Assembly (NCBI RefSeq): GCF_026015885.1
Contig: NZ_JAPDUG010000005.1
Coordinates: 1-64,000 of the forward strand
Source of the DNA: Halocynthiibacter sp. SDUM655004
GTDB lineage: Bacteria > Pseudomonadota > Alphaproteobacteria > Rhodobacterales > Rhodobacteraceae
Reading direction: 5' to 3'
Length of the DNA stretch: 64,000 nucleotides
Part shown: piece after piece, positions 26,233 through 34,605 of the stretch
Layout: each line of letters starts with the position of its first letter
How positions within the stretch are numbered: the stretch's first letter is position 1
Notes under the pieces: model-generated
What the model was told of the DNA's origin: nothing
Seen by the model: only the letters and a program-made list of their open reading frames with translations
The model's database searches: none
Translations under genes and position numbers: made by a program

Positions 26233-27333
26233 ATGCCCTTTAAGGAAGCAGTTTCTGACCTTGTTGCGAGAGTGCAAGGTTGGCTTTCATCCGCGGACCA
26301 GATTGGGGTTCTCATCGCGATTGTTTTTGTTGCGATTGTTATCTGGCTACGCAAGCCGTTGGCCAAAATGGTTGTTGGGGCGTTGGATAGTTTAATGACC
26401 CGCCTTGCCGTAGGCCTATCGGATGAAACGAAAGCCGAGTTAACGGTACCAACGTCGATCTTGATCGCGACTTTATCAATCTTTCTGGCGTTGGATGTTT
26501 TGCAACTTCCTGAGTTTGCAGATGGTCTCGTGCGTCGCGTCCTGACATCCATCGCCGTTTTGGCCGTGTTTGCTGGCTGGTATAATCTATGCGGCCCCTT
26601 TGTTTCTCTTCTGAGCGGCGAAACACGCTTAGGCGTGAAAATGGAAAGTGGTTGGATGGAGCGGGTAGCCCGTTTTGGGGTCGTTTTGTTCGGGATCACA
26701 GCACTGTTGACCGTCTGGGAAGTGGACATTTCATCTGCTTTGACGGGCGTCGGTGTTTTGGGCGCAGGGCTGGCAATTGCGACACAGGATCTTATCCGAA
26801 ATCTGGTCGCCGGTATGAACAACATCAGTGAAAAGAGGTTTTCTGTTGGGGATGTGGTTCAGATCGAAGGGGTTTTTGTCGGCACCGTTGAACAAATTGA
26901 CCTGAGGTCGACATTGCTTCGGGGCTTTGACCAAATTCCAAGATACATTCCCAACTCGGAACTCGCCAACGCGGTGGTGCTGAATTACTCGCAGCGACGC
27001 AATCGTCGTGTAAAACTGAGCATACCTTTGGTTTTAGCGACGACCCAAGCTCAGATTTTGGAGTTCTGCGACACCTTGAGAAAGCACTTGAAAGAAAGCG
27101 GTGACTTTGACGTTTCTGAGGATGCGCCGCAGTATGTGCACGTCGAAGGCCTGTCGGACAGTGCAGTCCTCGTGATGTTCTATGCTTGGACAAACGATCC
27201 CGATTACGCAAACTTTCTGGAAGTAACCGAGCGTCTGACCCTGAAGATTATGGAGCTGGCGAGTGCTTGCGATACTGCACTCGCCTACCCGACGCAAACG
27301 CTGAACATGCCGGACAGTACATCCGACCTGTAA
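26233..27333 (+). CDS. MscS-family mechanosensitive channel
   Basis: 366 aa with several N-terminal membrane helices and the MscS core at about 155-275. The pore helix is rich in Gly and Ala (LTGVGVLGAGLAIATQDLIRN), followed by the beta domain (FSVGDVVQIEGVFVGTVEQI) and the IPNSELANAVV motif that is diagnostic for MscS. The channel opens under membrane tension and releases solutes in osmotic downshock. It is divergent from the cardiolipin synthase gene with 283 bp between the starts, and convergent with the 153-aa membrane protein gene 14 bp away. Confidence 0.9.
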   Translation: MPFKEAVSDLVARVQGWLSSADQIGVLIAIVFVAIVIWLRKPLAKMVVGALDSLMTRLAVGLSDETKAELTVPTSILIATLSIFLALDVLQLPEFADGLVRRVLTSIAVLAVFAGWYNLCGPFVSLLSGETRLGVKMESGWMERVARFGVVLFGITALLTVWEVDISSALTGVGVLGAGLAIATQDLIRNLVAGMNNISEKRFSVGDVVQIEGVFVGTVEQIDLRSTLLRGFDQIPRYIPNSELANAVVLNYSQRRNRRVKLSIPLVLATTQAQILEFCDTLRKHLKESGDFDVSEDAPQYVHVEGLSDSAVLVMFYAWTNDPDYANFLEVTERLTLKIMELASACDTALAYPTQTLNMPDSTSDL

Positions 27334-27347
27334 CTCTGGTCTTCAGA

Positions 27348-27809
27348 TCAGCTCTTCAGGTTCTTGATCACGGCCTTGGCAACAGTCCCGGCAACTCCAG
27401 GAGCAATCGCGCCAAACGGATCGCTCGCCATTTTCTTGACAGCGTCGGCCGTTGCCTTCGCCTCACCAGCAAATCCGCGCATTTCGGCTTCAATATCTTC
27501 CAGTGCCATGTCGCGCACTTCTGTGACGGGGGCGGTTTCCTGTTCAACATTGGATTTGTTCGCCAATGACACCAACAGTACCGCCAGCGCCATATTGACG
27601 AGCGCTACAATCAAAGCCGCCGAGGGTTGGGGCATGGTTTGTGACAAAGCCAGATAGGCTGATACGTTTAGCATAATCAGGCCGACACCTGCGGCAATTC
27701 CGGCGGCCGCCATCAACCCGGTTTGGCGCCGAAGAACTGCAAGATGACGCTGGGCGATCAGGCGCTCTGCGCGCAGCACGATAGAGATGTTTCTAGAAAT
27801 ACGGTTCAT
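27348..27809 (-). CDS. Small two-helix membrane protein (phage-holin-family-like)
   Basis: 153 aa: a basic N-terminal helix, two membrane segments (about 33-56 and 64-83) and a soluble tail with amphipathic helices. It resembles actinobacterial and proteobacterial small proteins placed in the phage holin III/YqjE-like superfamily, which accompany YqjD/ElaB-type proteins; here the adjacent upstream gene is such a protein (10 bp away). The pair therefore looks like the YqjD-YqjE arrangement. Role unknown, envelope-related. Confidence 0.6.
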   Translation of the reverse strand: MNRISRNISIVLRAERLIAQRHLAVLRRQTGLMAAAGIAAGVGLIMLNVSAYLALSQTMPQPSAALIVALVNMALAVLLVSLANKSNVEQETAPVTEVRDMALEDIEAEMRGFAGEAKATADAVKKMASDPFGAIAPGVAGTVAKAVIKNLKS

Positions 27810-27819
27810 AATTTGGTTC

Positions 27820-28089
27820 CTATCTTGCGCGGCCAGCTAAAAAGCCAATAGCGAAAGCGCCGAGCGCGATGAGCAGCTGCTGTTTGTGGGGCAGGTCATG
27901 AAGTTCAGCCATGATTTCAGAAACTTCTTTATCCCAATCCATTTGGTTACTAGGCGTTTCCGCCTTATCCTTGTCTGGCAGCGCTTCGACGTCTTCATCT
28001 TCGCGTGCTTCTTCCTGTTGCGAAGAGCGTTCCGCAAGCTTTCTCCTGAGGTCCAGAAGCTCTGCTTCCAGTTCCGCTTTGGTCGCCAT
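27820..28089 (-). CDS. YqjD/ElaB-like (DUF883-type) small membrane protein
   Basis: 89 aa. A charged helical N-terminus (ELEAELLDLRRKLAERSSQQ) ends in a single C-terminal membrane segment (LLIALGAFAIGFLAGRAR) with the terminal Gly-Arg-Ala-Arg pattern typical of the family. In E. coli these inner-membrane proteins bind ribosomes in stationary phase. AGAGGGG before ATG 28089 confirms the start. It is 43 bp downstream of the AI-2E gene on the same strand and 10 bp before the two-helix membrane protein gene, so all three are probably one operon. Confidence 0.65.
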   Translation of the reverse strand: MATKAELEAELLDLRRKLAERSSQQEEAREDEDVEALPDKDKAETPSNQMDWDKEVSEIMAELHDLPHKQQLLIALGAFAIGFLAGRAR

Positions 28090-28132
28090 AAATCCCCTCT
28101 TTCTAAGCCTTAATACATAAAGTCCGGCATTC

Positions 28133-29257
28133 TTATCTGCTTGCTTCGCGGTCTGTGTCACTCGGCACATCATCCAACAAATTACCGTCGCCTGACATGA
28201 GAATGGCAATGGTTCGTGTTGCCGGGATATGAGACATCACTATTAAAAAACAAACTGTTATAGGCACACTCAAGAGCGCTCCTGCCATGCCCCAAATGGC
28301 CGTCCAAAACGTCAAAGCCAGGATGACCATCAGGGGCGATAAATTCAAAGAGCGCCCAGTCAAGGCAGGTTCAAGAATGTTGCCGACCACAAATTGAACC
28401 CCGCCACATCCACAAAGAATAATCAAAAACGGTGTGACTGTATCGAACTGTACCAAAGCGACCAAAGCCGGCACTGCAACACCGAGAATGGAGCCAATTG
28501 TCGGTATGAAATTCAACATAAAGGCCAAAACAGCCCAGGTTTCTGCAAAATCCAATCCAACCGGTTTCATAAAGGCATAGCTGCCAAGGCCCGTAATCAG
28601 GCTCACGAGCGATTTGATACCGACGTAGCGCTGGAGGCTGACTGACACGCTGCTCAGAATTTTGCGCAACTTTTCCCGAAACTCGGCATCTCGTGCCACA
28701 AGCTCCAGCTTTTTGTTCATTGGGGCACGCTCGACCATCATGAAGGGAAGGTAGAGCAACACCAGAAACAGCGCGCTTAGAAAGGCCCCTGCTGAAGAAA
28801 TAGCGCCACTAGCCAAGGCAGAGATATCAAGGTCGGACAGGGCGCTTTCGGCGGCCGCGTAATTTTTGTCCCCGACCAGGGCAACAACACGGCTCAGAAT
28901 TTGAGAGAAACGCTGCTCGTATCTGGGAAATGCTTCAGCGACGTCACCGGCTTGATTTGAAAGAATGGAGAGCACTCCAAGAAGGCCTAGGCTGACGATA
29001 CCCAAGGAAATGATGTGGGCAAGCCAGCTGGGCATTCTGATCGAGCCGATCTTCAGAAGGCTCACTCTGTCGACAATTGCAGTAATGAGGACGAAAAGGA
29101 GAAGCGCCAGTGCAAGCGGTATCAAAATACTGGCAGCATACGCGAGACCGGCAATCAAAAGGAAAGTGATCACGATAATCTGAGTCCAGAAGGTTAGCCC
29201 AAAACGACTGCTGCCGGAGAGTTGATCGGTTTTTTGAGGTTCGTTTTTCAAATCCAC
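28133..29257 (-). CDS. AI-2E family transporter (second copy)
   Basis: 374 aa with about eight membrane helices. The core motifs FMLNFIPTIGSILGVAVPAL and VGNILEPALTGRSLNLSP are close to the family consensus (PNxGp and nxlePxlxG). It is only distantly similar to the AI-2E protein at 23190, so the two are not a recent duplication. It is the first gene of the minus-strand operon that continues with the YqjD-like and two-helix membrane protein genes. Substrate unknown. Confidence 0.85.
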   Translation of the reverse strand: MDLKNEPQKTDQLSGSSRFGLTFWTQIIVITFLLIAGLAYAASILIPLALALLLFVLITAIVDRVSLLKIGSIRMPSWLAHIISLGIVSLGLLGVLSILSNQAGDVAEAFPRYEQRFSQILSRVVALVGDKNYAAAESALSDLDISALASGAISSAGAFLSALFLVLLYLPFMMVERAPMNKKLELVARDAEFREKLRKILSSVSVSLQRYVGIKSLVSLITGLGSYAFMKPVGLDFAETWAVLAFMLNFIPTIGSILGVAVPALVALVQFDTVTPFLIILCGCGGVQFVVGNILEPALTGRSLNLSPLMVILALTFWTAIWGMAGALLSVPITVCFLIVMSHIPATRTIAILMSGDGNLLDDVPSDTDREASR

Positions 29258-29394
29258 TTCAACACGCCCTTAGCTGTTTTACTGAAGGGTTAAAATCAAC
29301 AAAAACTCGCGCACCAAGTGTATTCTTGAGTTGTTTCCCATCGGGACCAATAGTCATCAAAATACGACAAAAAGCAAAGTGAAGTTTAAGATAA

Positions 29395-29589
29395 ATTATT
29401 AGCCAGGTATTTACCACAAAAGGCTTCGGCTTCATTGCCCCTGAAACAGGTGGCAAAGATGTGTTTTTACACATCTCTGCACTCGAGAAGTCTGGAATGA
29501 CTTCCCTGAATGACAATCAGAAAGTGACCTTCGACGTCGAGGCCGGCCGCGACGGCCGCGAAAGCGCAATCAATATCGCGCTTGCCTGA
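29395..29589 (+). pseudogene. Truncated cold-shock protein gene
   Basis: The frame reads a near-complete CspA-type protein from the TTKGFGFIAPETGG region through VFLHIS and EAGRDGRESAINIALA to a stop at 29587-29589. The conserved beginning (start codon and the VKWFN strand) is missing; reading back meets a TAA at 29392 and no usable start. RNP1 (KGFGFI) and RNP2 (VFLHIS) remain intact. The upstream bases look like a collapsed copy of the usual start, consistent with a small deletion. Production of a working protein is unlikely unless a rare ATT start is used. A hairpin follows. Confidence 0.75.
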
Positions 29590-29599
29590 TTTTTTTAGT

Positions 29600-29620
29600 G
29601 GGCGCTCCTTGGGGGCGCCC
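29600..29620 (+). terminator. Hairpin after cold-shock remnant
   Basis: GGGCGC (29600-29605) pairs with GCGCCC (29615-29620), with a 9-base loop. It lies 11 bases after the remnant's stop. The T-run (29590-29596) precedes rather than follows the stem, so the call as terminator is tentative. Confidence 0.4.
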
Positions 29621-29735
29621 CTTCGCCAGACGGCCACTTTTCAGATTCTACCTCTGCCTAAAACAGCAGTTCTATTGCCCGGATAGGCAATCGTCGTTCT
29701 GGATGTGAGAATTGTTATCCTCAGGAGACCAGCCG

Positions 29736-30416
29736 ATGTCAGATTACACAACGCCAAACAGATCAGGCGCGGGACGTGACCTCTTCAAGAAGATGTCAAA
29801 AAAACCGAAGGTAAAGGACACCGGGAAAAAGGCCTCTATGCCGATCCGCGTGGGCACCTATGGCAGATATCAGATCAAGTCCGGTTATGTCGCGGGCGTA
29901 TACACGGCCCGGGCCTTCCCACAGCCACCGACAAAGTCCCGTGGTTTGATTGCCGAGGCAACGGGTGAGTCCGAAGAGGCCGCAATCGCCGCGTTGCATT
30001 CTGCCATAGATGCGCGTGAAACCCGCAGAAGCGATGACCGCAGGACAGATCCCAACACTGGGAGACAGGTACCAACATCCGACGAATACGTTGAAGCCCT
30101 CAACACAATAAATCTGACAACACCACAGCGGGCCATGATGATGGCGTTATCGCAGGCGGAAGCAGACGGGCTGACAGAGGAGAGGGTCGCGAATGCGGGC
30201 AGCTACAAATCCACTGCCTCAGCCAAAAAAGCGCTAGCAAGCGCGGGTCGAATGATTGCTGGATTTCTGTCTTTAGAGGCAGGTTCCAAGGTACCTTTAA
30301 CGAGTTTGGATGGAGTTGCACTGATTGGGTTTCGCGGTGATCCCGGACCCGAACAGAAGCTAGGGAACTGGATAATGCACTCCGAACTTTGCGTCGCCAT
30401 CCGTATCGCAACTTAA
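29736..30416 (+). CDS. Hypothetical protein, 226 aa
   Basis: Not recognised. The N-terminal 40 residues are basic and Ser/Lys-rich. Residues ~43-100 (RVGTYGRYQIKSGYVAGVY, then GESEEAAIAALHSAIDARE) suggest a small alpha/beta fold. Residues ~120-185 are helical (TTPQRAMMMALSQAEADGL, followed by YKSTASAKKALASAGRMIA) and resemble a winged-helix arrangement such as used for DNA or partner binding. AGGAGA seven bases before ATG 29736 confirms the start. It stands between the cold-shock remnant and the broken recombinase, at the edge of the defence island. Confidence 0.5.
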   Translation: MSDYTTPNRSGAGRDLFKKMSKKPKVKDTGKKASMPIRVGTYGRYQIKSGYVAGVYTARAFPQPPTKSRGLIAEATGESEEAAIAALHSAIDARETRRSDDRRTDPNTGRQVPTSDEYVEALNTINLTTPQRAMMMALSQAEADGLTEERVANAGSYKSTASAKKALASAGRMIAGFLSLEAGSKVPLTSLDGVALIGFRGDPGPEQKLGNWIMHSELCVAIRIAT

Positions 30417-30503
30417 GCCAATAGGGTTAGCCGTCAGAGTGATTGCCCACTTAGAGTTGGTAGCCACTTCAACCGAACTGATCTTGTCCGGTATGGCAAA
30501 GGC

Positions 30504-30521
30504 GAGCGGCATCAGCCGCTC
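30504..30521. terminator. Hairpin between convergent genes
   Basis: GAGCGGC-atca-GCCGCTC, a perfect 7-bp stem, lies between the 226-aa gene and the tyrosine recombinase remnant, where a bidirectional terminator would be expected. There is no long T-run. Confidence 0.5.
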
Positions 30522-30530
30522 ACCCAATGC

Positions 30531-31162
30531 CTAAAGGTCAATATTCTCGGCGATGCTCAGCGCATCTTCGAGTTCAACTCCCAAGTAGCGCACCGTGCTG
30601 TCGACCTTTGTGTGTCCTAGCAAGAGCTGAACTGCGCGCAGGTTACCTGTTTTTCGATAGATCTCAGCAGCTTTGTTTCGGCGAAGCGAATGCGTTCCGT
30701 ATCCGCTTGGGTCCAGACCAATCGACGACACCCAATCGTGCACCAACCGGCCATATTGACGGATTGAGGTATGCGGTCGATCGTGGAAGCGGCTGGGAAA
30801 CATGAACGAGCAGGCCAACATCTCGGGTGACTTGACCCAAGCCAAGACAGTTTCCCTTGTGTTTTCCGTCAGTTCAAACTGAACAGGCCGCTTGGTTTTG
30901 CTCTGAATGACCGAAACACATTCTCGGACGCGATCTTCTTTGACCAGATCGACCACAGAGAGCCTGACCAGATCACATCCACGTAGCTTGCTGTCGATGG
31001 CAACGTTAAATAGCGCCAGATCGCGAAGGTTGTTCGCCAGTTCCAGTCGCGCTCGGATGGCCCAAACCTGTTTTGGTAGCAGCGGTCGTTTTGGCCGATG
31101 ATCCGCCCCTTGTTCCAGGCTTTACGTTTCGGGGTGACCGCAGGAAGTAGGACACGAGGCAT
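30531..31162 (-). pseudogene. Tyrosine recombinase broken by a one-base frameshift
   Basis: Two frames together encode a tyrosine recombinase. The start at 31162 (MPRVLLPAV...) runs to a GGCCAAAACG tract at 31089-31092 where one A is missing; adding it joins the frames into a normal 210-aa protein (GQ-KRPLLPKQVWAIRARLEL...). The C-terminal part is complete, with box II HSLRRNKAAE, LLGHTKVDSTVRYLG and the catalytic Tyr in that last segment; the first Arg lies in DSKLRGCDLV. The break lies in a short homopolymer, so a sequencing error is possible; otherwise the element can no longer integrate or excise with this enzyme. It is of the small stand-alone recombinase type common on roseobacter plasmids. 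Confidence 0.85.
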
Positions 31163-31508
31163 GATTTGCCCTCCTTGCCGCCCTCCGAACCCAAGCATCA
31201 GCACCGCGCTGACGTTGGAATGCTACTCGCAAACCTGATTGCATCTGACCTGCCACCCGTATGTTTTTGCTCCAAACCTACAAGCAGCCCGAATGAATGG
31301 CCGGGTTCACCGCCGCCTTGCCGCGCTGAAATCTAAGCGCCTGCAGCAATTTCCGTGCTGCGAGCGCGCGCAGCGAGGAATCAAGACTTCTGCTGTGGGC
31401 TCTTTCGTTGAATCCGCCGCGCTATGCGCGAACGGCCGCTTTACCGAAAACGCTGAGAGAGTCATTTCGCCCCGTCCCGCAAAGGACCCCAATGACGCGG
31501 GAATGTAG
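31163..31508. other. Gene-poor stretch at defence-island edge
   Basis: No gene is supported between the broken recombinase and the 58-aa gene. Frames on both strands here are Arg/Ala/Cys-rich and look like read-through. No attachment-site repeat could be recognised by eye. Confidence 0.4.
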
Positions 31509-31685
31509 TCAACGAGACGGCTGTGGAGCCTGCGGCACTCGTGCGCACCAATAAGGTGGCTCGCGATCTTCGGCTTCACCTGGCTCATACCAGGTGTGTC
31601 CGGTCCACATCCAAACTTCCCAGTCATCGCCCGGGTTGCGGACAATGTAGAAGTATCCTGGCGCATCTTCTCGACCGCTATACAT
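31509..31685 (-). CDS. Small Trp/Tyr-rich protein at the end of the ABC-3C operon, 58 aa
   Basis: A 58-codon frame starts 12 bp after the stop of the ABC-3C ATPase gene, with GAGGTGA five bases upstream of its ATG. The product is acidic and aromatic-rich (five Trp, four Tyr), with the segments YFYIVRNPGDDWEVWMWTG and PPYWCARVP; it reads like a small beta-rich fold. Spacing and ribosome binding site strongly suggest cotranslation with the ABC-3C genes. I do not know a family for it. It could be an accessory, an inhibitor or simply a passenger. Confidence 0.7.
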   Translation of the reverse strand: MYSGREDAPGYFYIVRNPGDDWEVWMWTGHTWYEPGEAEDREPPYWCARVPQAPQPSR

Positions 31686-31697
31686 TAAATCACCTCG

Positions 31698-33455
31698 TCA
31701 AAACCGAACACCGAAGAGGCCACCCGTCTCTTCCTCGTCGAAAAGTCGCGTGGGGTTTACATGCTTCCACACGTCGAAGTCATCCTGAAAGCCGTCTTGC
31801 GGCAAAGCATCAGAGTTCATCGTAACGATGTACTGGAACCCGACACGTTCGGCATGTTCGGCTCCGAGCTGAAGTGCTTTCGCGACCTGTCGCTCATCAA
31901 CACCATCAAAGAGGTGGCTATCATGGATCAGAAAACCCGGACCCAGCCCTCTTTTCGTCGCCAGTTCTGACAGCATCAGATCGAAGCAGAAAATCTGCAT
32001 GTTGTTGATGCCTTTGCTGCGCTGTGCATCAATCGTCACGTCGAACGTGGGTCCGTTGTCGGTGGCACCGATTTCGAGGTTACCCGCCTGCTCATAAAGA
32101 GCGTTTGAGAGGTCTTCGAATACGAGGATCGCTTCCTCAACGATCCCGCTTCTCTCGTGCAAGTCGGATTGCAGCGCTTGCTGTAGGCGGGCGCGCTCGA
32201 TGTCGAGTTGAACCTGAGTGCTTTCGATCCGCTCAGCGATTTCCAGCTGCTGGCGCAAAGCCTCTACATCAGCCTCAGACCGGCCCAGTTCTTCCTGCAA
32301 TTTGGTGTAGTGATCCAGCGCACCGCCTGACTTGAGGATGCCCATAATCTCCTGTCGGCGGCGATCCAACTCTGCCCGTTCTTCATTTCGCTCTTCAATC
32401 CGCTTCTCCGCAGATGATATTTCGCCCATCAGGTGCGCCTTCCGGTTTCTGACGATAGCTTCGTGAAACGCAGACACCTCCTCGAAACGCTTACCCACAG
32501 TCCCCGGCAAGACGACCCCGGCCTCTTTATAAACCTTTTCGACATTCGAGATGGCCGGTGGTTCTTCACTCTCAAGCGCTTTTGTCAGTTGCAGGATCAG
32601 GTCCCGATCAATGAGATTATCATTGTTCATCGTCGAGATCGCTCGGGTGATCTCCGATGCCTCTTTTTCGAGGGCGGTATACTCCGGGACCACGTTAAAG
32701 GTTGCGATCAGCTGGCGTAGCCGGTCAGCCTTTCCCTGAGCAACCGTCAGACGAGTTCGAAACTGTGCGGAGCTTCCATAAAAGTCCCCAAGGCTGCCTT
32801 GTTTTGCCGCCTTGCGCAGCTCTTTCATGGCCTTCTCTTGATCGCGGGTTTCCTGAAATTGTTGCGAAATACTCGCGTCCAGGCCAAGAAGGTAAGAGAT
32901 CGCAACCTGCTGGTCCCAGTTCTGTTGTTGCCCTGACTGTTGTGTCGGCTGAACAAATGCGCCACTCCCCTGTCGCCTCACAAAGTAAGAAAACAGGGAA
33001 CGGAATGTCGGGCCGAACCGAGCCTTTGCGTCCTCATTCGTTGGCAGAGTGAAGAAGAGAGACCCCAAGACAAGTTTCCAGTTGGCTTGGGAAAGAACAA
33101 GATCACCGGTCTTCTCATCAAGGTCGGGCTTGATCGGCCAATGGTCAGTCTCGCCCTGTATCCGAATCCTGGAGGGTTTGGAGCCTGAGCGTGCAACAGT
33201 CATCACATGCCCGCCGATGTCCGCTTGGATTTCGAACGTATGGGGGGTCAGGGTGTCAGAGCGGAAAATGCTTTTCTTGTCCGCGTTGCTGCCAAATATG
33301 AAGTGAACCAGCTCGACAAAGCTCGACTTGCCAGCACCGTTGCGGGTCTGACGATCGGTTGCTTCGGCCCCCTTTTCGGCAAGGACGATATTGAGCCCCT
33401 GCCCGAACGTAAGGGACTTGAAGCTATCTAAGTCGCTGGTGATAGAATGGATCAT
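31698..33455 (-). CDS. ABC-three-component system ATPase (DUF2326)
   Basis: A 585-aa SMC/RecN-like ATPase. Walker A is RNGAGKSS (about 38-45); a coiled-coil region spans about 200-420; a Walker B-like strand is FLIHDSH (about 508-514), inside the C-terminal DUF2326 domain. ABC-3C systems were defined by Aravind and colleagues as conflict modules in which such an ATPase works with a small middle component and a nuclease or other effector. The ATG at 33455 overlaps the upstream middle-component stop by four bases (ATGA). Target recognition is expected to involve DNA or nucleoprotein, but that is inference. Confidence 0.85.
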   Translation of the reverse strand: MIHSITSDLDSFKSLTFGQGLNIVLAEKGAEATDRQTRNGAGKSSFVELVHFIFGSNADKKSIFRSDTLTPHTFEIQADIGGHVMTVARSGSKPSRIRIQGETDHWPIKPDLDEKTGDLVLSQANWKLVLGSLFFTLPTNEDAKARFGPTFRSLFSYFVRRQGSGAFVQPTQQSGQQQNWDQQVAISYLLGLDASISQQFQETRDQEKAMKELRKAAKQGSLGDFYGSSAQFRTRLTVAQGKADRLRQLIATFNVVPEYTALEKEASEITRAISTMNNDNLIDRDLILQLTKALESEEPPAISNVEKVYKEAGVVLPGTVGKRFEEVSAFHEAIVRNRKAHLMGEISSAEKRIEERNEERAELDRRRQEIMGILKSGGALDHYTKLQEELGRSEADVEALRQQLEIAERIESTQVQLDIERARLQQALQSDLHERSGIVEEAILVFEDLSNALYEQAGNLEIGATDNGPTFDVTIDAQRSKGINNMQIFCFDLMLSELATKRGLGPGFLIHDSHLFDGVDERQVAKALQLGAEHAERVGFQYIVTMNSDALPQDGFQDDFDVWKHVNPTRLFDEEETGGLFGVRF

Positions 33456-33697
33456 GTCGCCGCTTTCCGTAGAAGGCCGTTCTCGAACGTGACGGCGTTC
33501 ACCATGAAAAGCAGATTGAGGGCCAGAACGAACCAATCATAGTTTATGGGCGCAGTGCCGACAGACTCGCCGCGTTGCTCGCGCACTTCGTCCCATACCT
33601 TCGAAACCGTCATCGGACGATTGAGGCAGGCGAGGACTTCTGCTCCAACCGTAAGCAGAGCGCGTTCAGGCCGGATATGTTTGGTCGGAAGAATCAT
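33452..33697 (-). CDS. ABC-three-component system middle component
   Basis: 81 aa, predicted winged helix: a helix (ERALLTVGAEVLACLN), a second helix (TVSKVWDEVREQRG) and a strand/helix part (YDWFVLALNLLFMVNAV). It corresponds to the small middle-component family of ABC-3C systems (type 6, as best I recall) and probably links the ATPase to the effector protein. It overlaps both neighbours by four bases (ATGA on each side), so the three are made together. Confidence 0.8.
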   Translation of the reverse strand: MILPTKHIRPERALLTVGAEVLACLNRPMTVSKVWDEVREQRGESVGTAPINYDWFVLALNLLFMVNAVTFENGLLRKAAT

Positions 33698-34605
33698 ATT
33701 GCTGCACCCTCCTCAATATGATCCTCGAAAATGTCGCAGCGCTCGAAGAAATACGACATAACAGCGAGAACAGCGGCCTGATGTTCGGGGCTACCCGACA
33801 TGCCCCCCGCAAACTGTTGGAGCTCTGCGAAAACGGCATCGGGACTCGCGCCTTCGTCCCGGAGAGCTTGATAACGGTCTCTGAAACCTTGTGCGATCTC
33901 CTCGCCAAAGTTTGGAACTGGATACTGTTCGAAGAAGCGTTCGACCAGACGCTCTTGGCGACGCCCTACACGAAGCAGGCCGGCGGCGGCTTCAGAAAGG
34001 TCGTTTGCTTGCAATTTCGTGGCTGAGGGCGCCGTGAGCGGAGGATTATCGTCAGGCTCCATGCGCGGGATCGCGAGGATCACGGGTTGAAGCTCCATGA
34101 ACTCCAACTGCGAAAGCGTCGTCTGCGTCGGAGCCGCACCGAAAAGGTCCGTAAGCTGCGTTGGCGTTAGCGACATCACGACATCGAACAACTCGGCATA
34201 ACCCATCGACCCAAGTTTCACGGTGGGGTTTGCAGCTTCCAAATCGACAAGTTGCTGCACGACATCGGCCGGAAGGCCGTCCATATCATTATGGACAAAG
34301 ATCCATCTCGCCATCCGCGCACCCCAATGGCCGAGTGCGCCGTTGAAATCAGCATCGACCTTTGCCTGCATGGCATCGAGCTTAGTGCTGCGGGGTCCGT
34401 AGCACTGGAAGATGGTTTTGTCGCTTGCCCGGTAGCCATCGCTCTTCCGGTCGCCCTTGTTTCCGTATGCACGTACAGGCTGAAAATCGCCGGGAAAGGC
34501 ATGTCCCATGATCGCGGCGAACATGTCTTCGAATGCCTGCCCTTCGTTCTTCAGGAAGGCATTCTCAAATTTGATCTGGAAAATGAAGCGCTGAAGCTCG
34601 TCCAT
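33694..34605 (-). CDS. ABC-three-component C-terminal-domain protein with nuclease-like N-terminus
   Basis: 303 aa. The N-terminal ~140 residues show a restriction-endonuclease-like pattern: E26 in GQAFEDMF, D52/D56 in GDRKSDGY, and IFQCYGP, which is the usual strand in this family although it lacks the lysine of a classical ExK. The C-terminal part (about 195-300) is helical and matches the ABC-3C CTD that binds the middle component. This is therefore the likely effector. The start is an ATG at 34605 overlapping the recombinase stop as TGATG; a GTG at 34608 is possible. Confidence 0.8.
   Translation of the reverse strand: MDELQRFIFQIKFENAFLKNEGQAFEDMFAAIMGHAFPGDFQPVRAYGNKGDRKSDGYRASDKTIFQCYGPRSTKLDAMQAKVDADFNGALGHWGARMARWIFVHNDMDGLPADVVQQLVDLEAANPTVKLGSMGYAELFDVVMSLTPTQLTDLFGAAPTQTTLSQLEFMELQPVILAIPRMEPDDNPPLTAPSATKLQANDLSEAAAGLLRVGRRQERLVERFFEQYPVPNFGEEIAQGFRDRYQALRDEGASPDAVFAELQQFAGGMSGSPEHQAAVLAVMSYFFERCDIFEDHIEEGAAI

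Noticed and set aside
29259-29516. 85-codon minus-strand frame before the AI-2E gene
   Set aside because: It runs antisense through the conserved core of the cold-shock remnant; the plus-strand protein similarity is decisive.
31307-31666. 119-codon minus-strand frame
   Set aside because: It overlaps the better supported 58-aa gene in another frame and lacks a ribosome binding site.
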